A DNA stretch of 64,000 bases from Geodermatophilus sabuli (GTDB taxonomy: Bacteria > Actinomycetota > Actinomycetes > Mycobacteriales > Geodermatophilaceae): the NCBI RefSeq assembly GCF_900215145.1, contig NZ_OBDO01000003.1:1-64000 (forward strand), written 5' to 3'. Numbering within the stretch: position 1 is the stretch's first letter; each line of letters opens with the position of its first letter. A program made the position numbers and the translations under genes. Positions 35,907-44,805 of this stretch are shown here, piece after piece. The notes beneath the pieces are model-generated. The model ran no database searches, was not told the origin of the DNA, and worked only from the letters and a program-made list of their open reading frames with translations.

Positions 35907-36803
35907 TCAGGAGGCCAGCTGCTCCACCCGCTGCGGTTCCTCCCCGGCCCGGGCCTCGGCCAGCAGCCCCGAAAGTGTGGCGACCGCGTCCTCGAGCTGG
36001 CCGGCCAGGCGGCACACCGCGCGGTGGGCCTCGCCGGTGAGCTGCTCGCGCTCGGCCTCGGCCGCCGCGTCCAGCCGCTCCCGCTCGGCGCGGCTCTCCG
36101 CGTCCCGCCGCGCGCACCCGGCCCGCGTCTCGGTGTCCAGCCGCTCCCGCTCGGCCTGCGCCTCGGTGTCCAGCCGCTCCCGCTCGGCCCGGGCCTCGGC
36201 GGCCAGCCGCTCCCGCTCGCCGGCGGCCTGGGCCAGCAGCCGGTCGGACTCCACACCGGCCTCCCGCAGCCGGGCGGCCGCCTCCTGCCGCGTGGCGCGG
36301 GCCTCCTCCTCCACCCGCCGGGCCTCGGCCAGCGCGGCGGTCTTGATCTCGGTGGCGCGGCGGAGCAGCACGTCGGCCTCCGCGCGGGCGTGGGCCCGGA
36401 TGCGGTCGGCCTCGGTCGACCCCGCCTCGGTGAGCCCGGCCGCCTCGTCGGCAGCCAGCCGCAGGATCTCGCCGACCCGCTCGGAGGTGCGCACCAGCTC
36501 ACGGCCCACGGGTGAGCAGGCCAGCAGCCGGCGGGAGATCTCCAGCTCGGCCGCGCAGGCACCGTAGCGGGACAGCAGGTCGTCGTTCTCCCGGCGGACG
36601 GCGGTCAGCTCGGTCTCGGCCCAGGTGACGTAGTTGTCCACCTGCAACCGGTCGTAGCCGCGCAGCCCCGTCCGGAACAGCGGCCGGGCCTCCAGCATGG
36701 TCTCCAGGTCACCGGCCAGGTTGGGACGCCTCGGCCCTCTCCCCGCGCCCGGCACGCCCGCGTGCCGGCTGCCGTCCACGACCACCTCGCCGCGTCGGAA
36801 CAC
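35907..36803 (-). CDS. DivIVA-like coiled-coil protein with hendecad repeats
   Basis: 298 residues. Residues about 41-80 (FRTGLRGYDRLQVDNYVTW) match the N-terminal DivIVA-type domain that recognises curved membrane, followed by a long coiled coil. Residues 195-260 are six tandem 11-residue units of the pattern (A)ERERLDTEAQ. Hendecads make a nearly straight, right-handed coil. It may organise the pole, septum or cell wall, like Wag31/SepIVA relatives; the partner is unknown. GTG 36801-36803 has AGGAGGGAGG before it. Confidence 0.78.
   Translation of the reverse strand: MFRRGEVVVDGSRHAGVPGAGRGPRRPNLAGDLETMLEARPLFRTGLRGYDRLQVDNYVTWAETELTAVRRENDDLLSRYGACAAELEISRRLLACSPVGRELVRTSERVGEILRLAADEAAGLTEAGSTEADRIRAHARAEADVLLRRATEIKTAALAEARRVEEEARATRQEAAARLREAGVESDRLLAQAAGERERLAAEARAERERLDTEAQAERERLDTETRAGCARRDAESRAERERLDAAAEAEREQLTGEAHRAVCRLAGQLEDAVATLSGLLAEARAGEEPQRVEQLAS
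36024..36221 (-). repeat. Six 33-base in-frame repeats encoding hendecads
   Basis: Residues 195-260 of the DivIVA-like protein are GERERLAAEAR, AERERLDTEAQ, AERERLDTETR, AGCARRDAESR, AERERLDAAAE and AEREQLTGEAH. The two central copies differ by two residues, suggesting recent duplication; copy number may vary between strains. Confidence 0.8.
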
Positions 36804-37003
36804 CGGGGCCTCCCTCCTGCCCCGACGTGCGGCCGTGCCGGTGGCATGACCGGCCGGACGCCCGGACAGCTCGATGTCGTGCTGGGGCCCGCAGGTTGCC
36901 AGACGGCGGGGACCCGCACCGCGCCGCGGCCACAGCCGGAGGGGACACCCGGCGTAGCTCGTCACCACGCACCGAGACGGCTACGGACGGTGAGGCAGCA
37001 GGG

Positions 37004-38335
37004 TCAGCGGTAGGCCGAGACCCCGCGCAGGCGAGCGCCCACGGCCACGTGCAGCGGAGCGAGGACGACGCCGTCGCGGGCCAGCCGCTCGCGCAGCTGC
37101 CGCCGGTGCCGGACGACCCCCACCAGACCGACCGCCCAGAACACGTACTGGACGGCGAACGCGGCGCGGAAGGCGTCCAGCGAGTAGTCGGTGGAGGCGC
37201 CCGGGGTGAGCACGTCGAGCACCGCGCCGACGGCCAGGATGGTGAGCAGCGAGGCCAGGAAGCCCCCGACGTTCACCACGCCGCTGGCGCTCCCCTGCCG
37301 CTCGGCCGGGTTCCAGGTGCGGGCGAAGTCGAAGCCGATCATGGAACCCGGGCCGTTGGTCCCCAGGACGACCACCAGCAGCACCAGCACCGCCAACGGC
37401 GCCCGCCCCGGCCACAGCAGGACGAGGGTCCACGCCGCCGCCGTCAGCCCGAGGACGGAGAACACCAGCACCGACCGGCGCAGCGGCCAGCGCCCGCACA
37501 GCCGGCCCAGCAGCGGGCCGACGAGGATGCCGACGACCACGAGCAGGGTGAGCAGGCCGGCCGCCGTCGCCGGGCTGCGGCCCTGGCCGACGACGAGGAA
37601 CGGGTATCCCCACAGCAGCGCGAACACGGTGCCGGAGAACTGGGTCACCAGGTGGGTGTAGAGGCCGATCTGGGTTCCCGGCTCCCGCCAGGTGAGGGCG
37701 AGGCTCCGGCGCACCTCGGCCAGGCCCGCGGGGGTGGCGAGCTCCGTGCCCGGCGGTGCGTCTCGCAGCGCGACGACCACCAGGACGGCGACCAGCACCC
37801 CGACGGCGGCGGCACCGAGGAACGTCGCCTCCCACGACACCGAGTGCAGCAGGGCCACGAGCGGGTACGCGGCGACGATCTGCCCGGCCTGGCCGAGCAT
37901 GCCGGTGAGCTGGGTGATCAGCGGGACCGTCGGGCCGGGGAACCAGAAGCCGATCACCCGCAGCACGCTGACGAACGTCATCGCGTCGCCGGCGCCGACC
38001 AGGACCCGGGCGCCGACGGCGGTGGGCACGTCACCGGCGACGGCGAGCACCGCCTGCCCGGCGGCCATGGTCAACGCGCCGGCGAGGATGAGCCGCCGCG
38101 AGCCGAACCGGTCCAGCGCGACGCCGACGGGCACCTGCATGCCGGCATAGACGACCAGCTGCAGCACCAGGAACAGCGAGATCGCCGAGGCGCCCGCGGA
38201 GAAGCGCTCCTGCGCCTCGACCCCGGCCACGCCGAGCGAAGCGCGGTGGAACACGGCGACGGCATACGCGGCCAGCGCCACCGCCCAGACGGTGTAGGCA
38301 CGGGCCGTGGGGCGGGTGGCGGTCGACGACGTCAC
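37004..38335 (-). CDS. Major facilitator superfamily transporter
   Basis: 443 residues with 12 hydrophobic helices. The MFS loop 2-3 motif is seen as GVALDRFGSRRLILAG (about 75-90), and VLRVIGFWFPGPTVPLITQLTG is a helix-4/5 block common in sugar-phosphate and anion exporters, but no substrate can be named. GTG 38333-38335 begins just before the first helix; the frame upstream to 38491 is Arg/Pro-rich and was discarded. It is divergent from the cupin gene, with 185 bases between. Confidence 0.85.
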   Translation of the reverse strand: MTSSTATRPTARAYTVWAVALAAYAVAVFHRASLGVAGVEAQERFSAGASAISLFLVLQLVVYAGMQVPVGVALDRFGSRRLILAGALTMAAGQAVLAVAGDVPTAVGARVLVGAGDAMTFVSVLRVIGFWFPGPTVPLITQLTGMLGQAGQIVAAYPLVALLHSVSWEATFLGAAAVGVLVAVLVVVALRDAPPGTELATPAGLAEVRRSLALTWREPGTQIGLYTHLVTQFSGTVFALLWGYPFLVVGQGRSPATAAGLLTLLVVVGILVGPLLGRLCGRWPLRRSVLVFSVLGLTAAAWTLVLLWPGRAPLAVLVLLVVVLGTNGPGSMIGFDFARTWNPAERQGSASGVVNVGGFLASLLTILAVGAVLDVLTPGASTDYSLDAFRAAFAVQYVFWAVGLVGVVRHRRQLRERLARDGVVLAPLHVAVGARLRGVSAYR

Positions 38336-38520
38336 CTCGATGCCGACACCGCGCAGCCCCGGGTTCTTCCCGCGAGCCCGGTGAGTCTCCTCACCCGGGG
38401 TGATCGACTCCTCCCTCCGGACAGGACTAACCGCGCGCGGCCGCGGGCAGGAGGACCGGCGTCCGCCGGGGCCAGCCGTCCCCGGCTGCACGAGACCGTC
38501 CGACGAGAGGAGCGCCCTCG

Positions 38521-38922
38521 ATGGCGTCCGTCATCCACTACACCATCGCGACCGAGGCGGAGAAGTCCGCCGACTTCCGCCGCGTCCTGTGGACCGGCGA
38601 GAAGACCCAGTTGGTGATCATGACGATCCCGCCGGGCGGGGAGATCGGCGAGGAGGTGCACGAGGACATCGACCAGATCCTCACCTTCGTCAGCGGCACC
38701 GGCGAGGCGCAGATCTCCGGCAGCAAGAAGAAGGTCGCGCAGGGCGACCTCGTCGTCGTGCCGGCCGGGACGAAGCACAACTTCGTCAACACCGGGCCCA
38801 ACCCGCTGGTCCTCTACACCGTCTACGGCCCGCCGGAGCACGCCGACGGCGCGGTGCACAAGACCAAGGAGGAGGCCGACGAGCTCGAGGAGGCCGGCAA
38901 GGACGAGCCGCCGACCGAGTGA
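38521..38922 (+). CDS. Cupin-domain protein
   Basis: 133 residues. A small single cupin barrel: IPPGGEIGEEVHEDIDQIL (first motif, with a His and two acidic residues) and GDLVVVPAGTKHNFVNTG (second motif, with His). These could bind one metal ion. It ends in a charged Glu/Lys tail. ATG 38521 follows GAGAGGAGCG. Probably an enzyme or metal-binding stress protein of the mannose-6-phosphate-isomerase-like cupin group; exact function unknown. Confidence 0.88.
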   Translation: MASVIHYTIATEAEKSADFRRVLWTGEKTQLVIMTIPPGGEIGEEVHEDIDQILTFVSGTGEAQISGSKKKVAQGDLVVVPAGTKHNFVNTGPNPLVLYTVYGPPEHADGAVHKTKEEADELEEAGKDEPPTE

Positions 38923-38930
38923 GGCAGCCG

Positions 38931-38960
38931 GGTGGGGCCGCCTCGGCCGGGGGCCCCACC
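38931..38960 (+). terminator. Hairpin terminator after the cupin gene
   Basis: GGTGGGGCC and GGCCCCACC pair perfectly around a 12-base loop, 9 bases past the cupin stop codon. Confidence 0.65.
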
Positions 38961-38984
38961 CGTCGCCCGCCGCGGGGGTCGCGC

Positions 38985-39262
38985 GCCGGCACCGGCGACG
39001 GCTCGTCGTCGGGATCGCCGGCGGCACGCTGCCGTCTCCTGGCTGACGATGCCCTACGGGATCCGCGTCCTGACCACGTACTGGGGCACCCGGCCGGAGC
39101 TGCACTCCGTGCTGGCCCTGGCCGCCCGCGGCGACCTGGTCGCCCAGACGACGACGGAGTGGCCGCTGAGCCGCGCGCCGGAGGCCTACGCCGCGCTGCG
39201 GGCCGGCACGGTGACCGGCCGCGCCGTCATCGTCCGGACGACGACGCTCAGCCGGTCCCCAG
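38985..39262 (+). pseudogene. C-terminal relic of a zinc-dependent alcohol dehydrogenase, frameshifted
   Basis: About 90 residues of a medium-chain (GroES-type) alcohol dehydrogenase tail survive. One frame gives RRLVVGIAGGTLPS before stopping at about 39046; the next frame, shifted by one missing base near 39036, continues SWLTMPYGIRVLTTYWGTRP and then LALAARGDL...RAPEAYAALRAGTVTGRAVIV. The cofactor and catalytic domains are gone. Its end overlaps the acetate kinase stop on the other strand. No start codon or ribosome site suggests expression. The relic probably marks an old deletion beside ackA-xfp. Confidence 0.7.
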
Positions 39263-40348
39263 CACCTCGAGCACCTGACGGCGGATCTCCAGGTCCTCCC
39301 GGGAGGTGACGACGACCGTCCGGGCGCCGGCCCCGGGAGCGCTGACGTCGGCGTCAGCGGTGACCGCCCGGTTGGCCGCGTCGTCGACGGCCAGCCCCAG
39401 GTGCGCCAGCCGCTCGGCCACCGCCGCGCGCACCTGCCAGGCGTGCTCGCCCACCCCGCCGGTGAACACCAGCAGGTCCAGGCCCCCCGTCGCCGCGGTC
39501 ATCGCCGCGACCTCCCGGCACAGCCGGTGCAGGTAGACGTCGAACGCCAGGGCGCAGTCGGGATCCCCGGCGTCGCGGCCGGCGAGGACCTCCCGCAGGT
39601 CGCCGGAGGTGCCGGTGAGGCCCTTCAGGCCCGCGTGGTGCTCCAGGACGTCGGCCAGCTCGGTCCGCGGCTGCCCGCCGTGCTCCAGCAGCCACAGCAG
39701 CAGCCCAGGGTCGACGGTGCCCGGCCGGGTGTTCATGACCAGCCCGGCCAGCGGGGTGAAGCCCATCGTGGTGTCGACCGAGACGCCGTCGCGGACGGCC
39801 GCCAGCGACGCCCCGGCCCCCAGGTGCGCCGACACGATCCGCAGCCGCTCGGGCGCGCGGCCGAGCAGCTCGGCCGCGCGCCGGACGGCGTGGGCGTGCG
39901 AGAGCCCGTGGAACCCGTACCGGCGCAGGTCCCACCGCCGGTTCCACTCCCGCGGCAGGGCGTAGGTACGGGCGGCCGCCGGCAGGGCGGTGTGGAAGGT
40001 CGTGTCGAAGCAGGCGACCGCGGGAACGCCGGGCACCAGGTCCTCCACCGCCCGGATCCCGGCCAACGCCCGCGGGTTGTGCAGCGGCGCGAGCGTGGTG
40101 AGCGAGTAGAGCCCGGCGACCAGCACCGGGTCGACCCGTGCGGGCCCGGTGTGGCGGGGGCCGCCGTGCACGACCCGGTGTCCGACGGCGTCCACCGGGC
40201 CGCAGTGGTCGAGGAAGTCGGCGAGGGGCTGGAGGTGCCCCGCCCCCTGCCACCGCTCCACGGTCACCGCGTCGGTGACCGCGCCGTCGCTGCCGATCCG
40301 GCTGAGCTTGAGGCTGCTGGAGCCGGCGTTGACGACGAGCACCCTCAT
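39248..40348 (-). CDS. ackA: Acetate kinase
   Basis: 366 residues, somewhat short of the usual 395-400. NAGSSSLKL (about 7-15) starts the ASKHA fold; the [30 protein letters not shown] and [10 protein letters not shown] blocks are present. It interconverts acetyl phosphate + ADP with acetate + ATP. ATG 40346-40348 overlaps the phosphoketolase stop (ATGA), so acetyl phosphate from that enzyme is turned directly into ATP and acetate. NTRPGTVDP replaces the more usual GTRSGDIDP, a modest divergence. Confidence 0.94.
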   Translation of the reverse strand: MRVLVVNAGSSSLKLSRIGSDGAVTDAVTVERWQGAGHLQPLADFLDHCGPVDAVGHRVVHGGPRHTGPARVDPVLVAGLYSLTTLAPLHNPRALAGIRAVEDLVPGVPAVACFDTTFHTALPAAARTYALPREWNRRWDLRRYGFHGLSHAHAVRRAAELLGRAPERLRIVSAHLGAGASLAAVRDGVSVDTTMGFTPLAGLVMNTRPGTVDPGLLLWLLEHGGQPRTELADVLEHHAGLKGLTGTSGDLREVLAGRDAGDPDCALAFDVYLHRLCREVAAMTAATGGLDLLVFTGGVGEHAWQVRAAVAERLAHLGLAVDDAANRAVTADADVSAPGAGARTVVVTSREDLEIRRQVLEVLGTG

Positions 40349-42798
40349 GACGACGCCGGCTCGTGCAGCGGCTCGTTCCCCCCGGTGACGACCGGGCCCG
40401 CGGCGCCCGACCACTGCCAGTCGCGGACCTCCGGCAGGTCCTCGCCGTGGGTCCGCACGTACTGCCGGTGCTCGATGATCTGGTCGCGCAGCCGGTCCCG
40501 GTGGTGGGCGCCGACCGCCTGGAGGCGCGGGACCCGGTCGATGACGTCGATGGCGAGGTCGTAGCGGTCCAGCCGGTTCATCAAGCACATGTCGAACGGG
40601 GTGGTCGTCGTCCCCTCCTCGACGTAGCCGCGGACGTGCAGCTCCTGGTGGTTGGCCCGCCGGTAGGTCAGCCGGTGGATGAGCCAGGGGTAGCCGTGGT
40701 AGGCGAAGATCACCGGCTTGTCGCGGGTGAACAGCGAGTCGAACTCGGCGTCGGACAGGCCGTGCGGATGGGACCGGTCGTCCTGCAGCCGCATGAGGTC
40801 GACGACGTTGACCACGCGGATGCGCAGGTCGGGGAACCAGCCGCGGAGGATCTCCACCGCGGCCAGGGTCTCCATGGTCGGGACGTCGCCGGCGCAGGCC
40901 ATGACGACGTCCGGTTCGCGTCCCTCGTCGCTGCTGGCCCACTCCCAGATGCCGATCCCCTTGGTGCAGTGCTCGATCGCCGACTGCATGTCCAGGTACT
41001 GCAGGGCCGGTTGCTTGCCGGCCACGATCACGTTGACGTACTGCCGGGTGCGCAGGCAGTGGTCCGCGACGGACAGCAGGGTGTTGGCGTCCGGCGGCAG
41101 GTACACCCGGATGACGTCTGCCTTCTTGTTGACCACGTGGTCGATGAAGCCCGGGTCCTGGTGGGAGAAGCCGTTGTGGTCCTGGCGCCACACGTGCGAC
41201 GTGAGCAGGTAGTTCAGCGACGCGATCGGCCGCCGCCAGGGGATGCCGTTGGTGGTCTTCAGCCACTTGGCGTGCTGGTTGACCATCGAGTCGACGAGGT
41301 GGATGAACGCCTCGTAGCAGGAGAAGAACCCGTGCCGGCCGGTCAGGAGGTAGCCCTCCAGCCAGCCCTGGCAGGTGTGCTCGGAGAGGATCTCCATGAC
41401 CCGGCCGTCGGGTGCGAGGTGGTCGTCGCCGGGGAGCCGCTCGGCCATCCACGCCCGGTCGGTGACCTCCAGGAGCGCGCCGAGCCGGTTGGAGTTGTTC
41501 TCGTCGGGGGCGAAGACGCGGAACGTGGTCGCGTTCTGCCGCATCACCTCGCGCAGGAACGTGCCGAGCACCCGCGTCGCCTCCACCGCCCCCGTGCCCG
41601 GCGCGTCGACCGGGACGGCGTGCGCACGGAAGTCCGGCATCCGCAGCGGCTGCAGCAGCGTCCCGCCGTTGGCGTGCGGGTTGGCGCTCATCCGCCGCTC
41701 CCCCACCGGGTGCAGGTCCCGGACGGCGGGGACCGGGGCACCGTCGGCGTCGAACAGCTCCTCGGGCCGGTAGCTGCGCAGCCACTCCTCCAGCACCCGC
41801 CGGTGTCCGTCGTCGTCGCGGGCGTTGGCGAAGGGCACCTGGTGGGCGCGCCAGGTGCCCTGGACCTGCACGCCGTCGACCTGCACGGGGCCGGTCCAGC
41901 CCTTCGGTGAGGCGAGCACGATCATCGGCCAGCGCGGCCGTTCCCGGACGCCGTCCTCGCGGGCCCGGCGCTGGATCTCGGCGATCTCGTCCAGGCAGCG
42001 GTCGAGGGTGGCGGCGAACTGCTGGTGCATGGTGGCGGGGTCGTCGCCCTCGACGAGGTACGGCGTGTGCCCGTAGCCGCGCATCAGCTCCACCAGCTCG
42101 TCGCGTGGGATGCGGGCCAGCACCGTCGGGTTGGCGATCTTGTAGCCGTTGAGGTGCAGGACCGGCAGCACGGCGCCGTCGGTGACCGGGTCGGCGAACT
42201 TGTTCGCGTGCCAGCTCGCGGCCAGCGGCCCGGTCTCGGCCTCGCCGTCGCCGATGACCGCGGCGACGACCAGGCCGGGGTTGTCGAACGCCGCCCCGTA
42301 GGCGTGCGAGAGGGCGTACCCGAGTTCACCGCCCTCGTGGATCGACCCCGGCGTCTCGGGCGCGACATGGCTCGGGATGCCGCCCGGGAAGGAGAACTGG
42401 GTGAACAGCCGCGCCATGCCGGCGGCGTCCTGGGAGACGTCGGGGTACACCTCGCTGTAGGTGCCCTCCAGCCAGGCCGCGGCCACCGGCCCGGGGCCAC
42501 CGTGCCCGGGGCCCATCACGTAGACCATGTCCAGGTCGCGCGCGGCGATGGCCCGGTTGAGGTGCGCGTAGAGGAAGTTCAGCCCCGGCGTGGTGCCCCA
42601 GTGCCCGAGCAGCCGGGGCTTGACGTGCTCGGGACGCAGCGGTTCCCGCAGCAGCGGGTTGGCCATCAGGTAGATCTGGCCGACCGAGAGGTAGTTCGCC
42701 GCCCGCCACCACGCGTCGACGGCCGCCAGTTCCGCGTCGTCCAGCGGGCCGGCCGTCGTCCCCCGTGCGGTGTCGCCCTGCGGTGCGGTGAGGTGCAT
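40345..42798 (-). CDS. xfp: Xylulose-5-phosphate/fructose-6-phosphate phosphoketolase
   Basis: 817 residues, the full family length. [20 protein letters not shown] (about 66-85), MGPGHGGPG and the thiamine-diphosphate site [11 protein letters not shown] are plain; the C-terminal half has [29 protein letters not shown] and [16 protein letters not shown]. It splits xylulose-5-P or fructose-6-P to acetyl phosphate plus glyceraldehyde-3-P or erythrose-4-P. ATG 42796-42798 follows GAGGGAGAGGA. It forms an operon with ackA and is divergent from the hydroxyacid-oxoacid transhydrogenase. Confidence 0.96.
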   Translation of the reverse strand: MHLTAPQGDTARGTTAGPLDDAELAAVDAWWRAANYLSVGQIYLMANPLLREPLRPEHVKPRLLGHWGTTPGLNFLYAHLNRAIAARDLDMVYVMGPGHGGPGPVAAAWLEGTYSEVYPDVSQDAAGMARLFTQFSFPGGIPSHVAPETPGSIHEGGELGYALSHAYGAAFDNPGLVVAAVIGDGEAETGPLAASWHANKFADPVTDGAVLPVLHLNGYKIANPTVLARIPRDELVELMRGYGHTPYLVEGDDPATMHQQFAATLDRCLDEIAEIQRRAREDGVRERPRWPMIVLASPKGWTGPVQVDGVQVQGTWRAHQVPFANARDDDGHRRVLEEWLRSYRPEELFDADGAPVPAVRDLHPVGERRMSANPHANGGTLLQPLRMPDFRAHAVPVDAPGTGAVEATRVLGTFLREVMRQNATTFRVFAPDENNSNRLGALLEVTDRAWMAERLPGDDHLAPDGRVMEILSEHTCQGWLEGYLLTGRHGFFSCYEAFIHLVDSMVNQHAKWLKTTNGIPWRRPIASLNYLLTSHVWRQDHNGFSHQDPGFIDHVVNKKADVIRVYLPPDANTLLSVADHCLRTRQYVNVIVAGKQPALQYLDMQSAIEHCTKGIGIWEWASSDEGREPDVVMACAGDVPTMETLAAVEILRGWFPDLRIRVVNVVDLMRLQDDRSHPHGLSDAEFDSLFTRDKPVIFAYHGYPWLIHRLTYRRANHQELHVRGYVEEGTTTTPFDMCLMNRLDRYDLAIDVIDRVPRLQAVGAHHRDRLRDQIIEHRQYVRTHGEDLPEVRDWQWSGAAGPVVTGGNEPLHEPASS

Positions 42799-42937
42799 GC
42801 GGATGTCCTCTCCCTCGGTCGAGGCGGCGCGTCCGGCTCCCGTCGGGCTGGCCGACCGCTGGTGACCGCAGCAGACTCGCAGGTGCCGCACGGACCGTGC
42901 CACCGACCGCCGCGTCGTCCGAGGAGGGGCCCCGCCC

Positions 42938-44239
42938 ATGTCAGCGACCTCGTCCACCTACTCCCCCGCGAACCCCGAGAGCGTCTTCACCTACGGCGCA
43001 CCGCAGCTGAAGTTCGGCCACGGCGCCTCCGACGAGATCGGCTACGACCTCAGCCTCACGGGGGCGAAGCGGGTCCTCGTCGTCACCGACCCGGGCGTGG
43101 CCTCGACCGGGCACCCCCAGCGGGTCGCCGACCAGATGGGCCAGTTCGCCATCGAGGCGGTCGTCTTCGACGGTGCGCACGTCGAGCCGACCGACGAGAG
43201 CCTGCAGCACGCCGTCGACTGGGCCCGCGAGCACGGACCGTGGGACGCGATCGTCGCGGTGGGCGGCGGGTCGAGCATCGACACCGCCAAGGCGGTCAAC
43301 CTGCTCACCACCAACCCCGGCGGGCTGATGGACTACATCAACAAGCCCGTCGGCGAGGGCCGGGCGCCGGTGAACCCGCTCAACCCGCTGGTCGCCGTCC
43401 CCACGACCACCGGCACGGGCGCGGAGAGCACCACGATCTGCGTGCTCGACGTGCTGGAACTCAAGGTGAAGACCGGCATCAGCCACGCCCGCCTGCGGCC
43501 CACCATGGCCGTGGTCGACCCGGCCCTGACCCGGACCCAGCCCGCCGGGGTCACCGCCGCGTCGGGCATGGACATCCTCTGCCACGCGCTGGAGAGCTAC
43601 ACCGCCCGCCCGTACACGACGTTCGAGCACAAGCGGCCGGAGGAGCGGGTGCCCTACTGCGGGGCGAACCCGATCGCCGACATGTGGTCGGAGAAGGCGA
43701 TGACCCTGCTCGCCGGCTCCTTCCGCACCGCCGTGCGCCACGGCGAGGACGAGGACGCCCGCGGGGCGATGGCCATGGCCGCGACCTTCGCCGGGATGGG
43801 CTTCGGCAACGCCGGGGTGCACATCCCGCACGCCAACGCCTACCCAATCGCCGGCCGGGTCAAGGACTTCCACCCCAAGGACTACCCCGCCGACGAGCCG
43901 ATGGTCCCGCACGGCATGTCCGTGGCCCTCACCGCGCCCGAGGCCTTCCGGTTCACCTTCGACGCCGACCCCGAGCGGCACCTGCGCGCGGCCCGGCTGC
44001 TGGACCCGCGCGCCGAGCAGCCCGACGACCCCGCGGAGTTCCTGCCCACGGTGCTGACCGCCCTCATGCGCGACATCGACATCCCCGGCGGCATCGGGGC
44101 GGTCGGCTACGACGAGGGCGACGTCCCCGACCTCGTCGACGGCACGATGAAGCAGCAGCGGCTGCTGGCCACCGCCCCCAAGGACGTCACCGAGGACGAC
44201 GTCGCCGGGATCTTCCGCCGGTCGCTGTCGCTCTGGTGA
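42938..44239 (+). CDS. Hydroxyacid-oxoacid transhydrogenase (iron-containing alcohol dehydrogenase family)
   Basis: 433 residues. Group III alcohol dehydrogenase fold: [16 protein letters not shown] (about 109-124), [12 protein letters not shown] and the iron-ligand region [20 protein letters not shown], then [17 protein letters not shown]. The last blocks and the length match ADHFE1-type HOT enzymes, which oxidise 4-hydroxybutyrate while reducing 2-oxoglutarate to 2-hydroxyglutarate. ATG 42938 follows GAGGAGGGG. Divergence from xfp-ackA suggests shared control of a fermentation-like state. Confidence 0.9.
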   Translation: MSATSSTYSPANPESVFTYGAPQLKFGHGASDEIGYDLSLTGAKRVLVVTDPGVASTGHPQRVADQMGQFAIEAVVFDGAHVEPTDESLQHAVDWAREHGPWDAIVAVGGGSSIDTAKAVNLLTTNPGGLMDYINKPVGEGRAPVNPLNPLVAVPTTTGTGAESTTICVLDVLELKVKTGISHARLRPTMAVVDPALTRTQPAGVTAASGMDILCHALESYTARPYTTFEHKRPEERVPYCGANPIADMWSEKAMTLLAGSFRTAVRHGEDEDARGAMAMAATFAGMGFGNAGVHIPHANAYPIAGRVKDFHPKDYPADEPMVPHGMSVALTAPEAFRFTFDADPERHLRAARLLDPRAEQPDDPAEFLPTVLTALMRDIDIPGGIGAVGYDEGDVPDLVDGTMKQQRLLATAPKDVTEDDVAGIFRRSLSLW

Positions 44240-44257
44240 CCCCGGCGGGGTCGGTGC

Positions 44258-44294
44258 CCTGGTCAGGGGCCTGGTCGTAGGACCCCTGTCCAGG
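44258..44294 (+). terminator. Imperfect hairpin after the transhydrogenase
   Basis: CCTGGTCAGGGG and CCCCTGTCCAGG pair over 11 of 12 bases around a 13-base loop, 19 bases past the stop codon. Confidence 0.45.
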
Positions 44295-44355
44295 TGCGCG
44301 GTCGACCCACGGGCTGGTCGAGTGGCCTCCGGGGGGGTGACGGGGAGGACGGGCC

Positions 44356-44762
44356 ATGGTGACCAACGTCGTCGGCACGGCCATGCGTCCGTCGAGGCCC
44401 TCGACGCCGGCGCCGGCGGGTACGTCCTCAAGGACACCGAGCCCGCGGACCTGCTCGCCGCCATCCGCTCCACGGCCCGCGGCCACTCGCCGCTGGACCC
44501 GCGGGTGGCCCGCACCGTGCTGCACGGCCGCCGCTCCCCCACCCGGGCGGTGGAGCTCACCGGGCGGGAGCAGGAGGTGCTGGCGCTGGTCGGCCGCGGC
44601 CTGGCCAACAAGCAGATCGCCCGGGCCCTCGGGATCCGGGAGGGCACCGTGAAGGCGCACCTGACGAGCGTCTTCCAGCGGATCGGCGTGCGGGACCGGA
44701 CGTCGGCGGCGCTGTGGGCGCGCGCCCACCTGCCGGAGGACCCCGCGGGCCTGGCGCGCTGA
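44356..44762 (+). pseudogene. LuxR-type response regulator, truncated and frameshifted
   Basis: The DNA-binding part is whole: ELTGREQEVLALVGRGLANK and IARALGIREGTVKAHLTSVF form the LuxR/NarL HTH. In front, only the last strand and helix of a receiver domain remain (SVEALDAGAGGYVLKDTEPA, with the conserved Lys). MVTNVVG at 44356, which looks like receiver strand 4, is in another frame from the rest, with the break near 44376-44390. The phosphoacceptor Asp and the first 70 residues are absent, and no sensor kinase is adjacent. A start inside the second frame could still give a free HTH protein. Confidence 0.65.
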
Positions 44763-44793
44763 CCCCCGCTCGCCGGGGCGGGCCCCGGGGACA

Positions 44794-44799
44794 GAGACT
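44794..44799 (+). promoter_or_regulatory. -10-like element, leaderless start of the FAD/Fe-S dehydrogenase
   Basis: GAGACT 6 bases before GTG 44806, with no Shine-Dalgarno. Confidence 0.45.
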
Positions 44800-44805
44800 G
44801 GCGGG

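Noticed and set aside
44266..44288. Possible DosR-like box (GGGGCC...GACCCC) behind the transhydrogenase
   Set aside because: It is part of the hairpin after the stop codon and lacks the central symmetry of a DosR site; a terminator explains it better.
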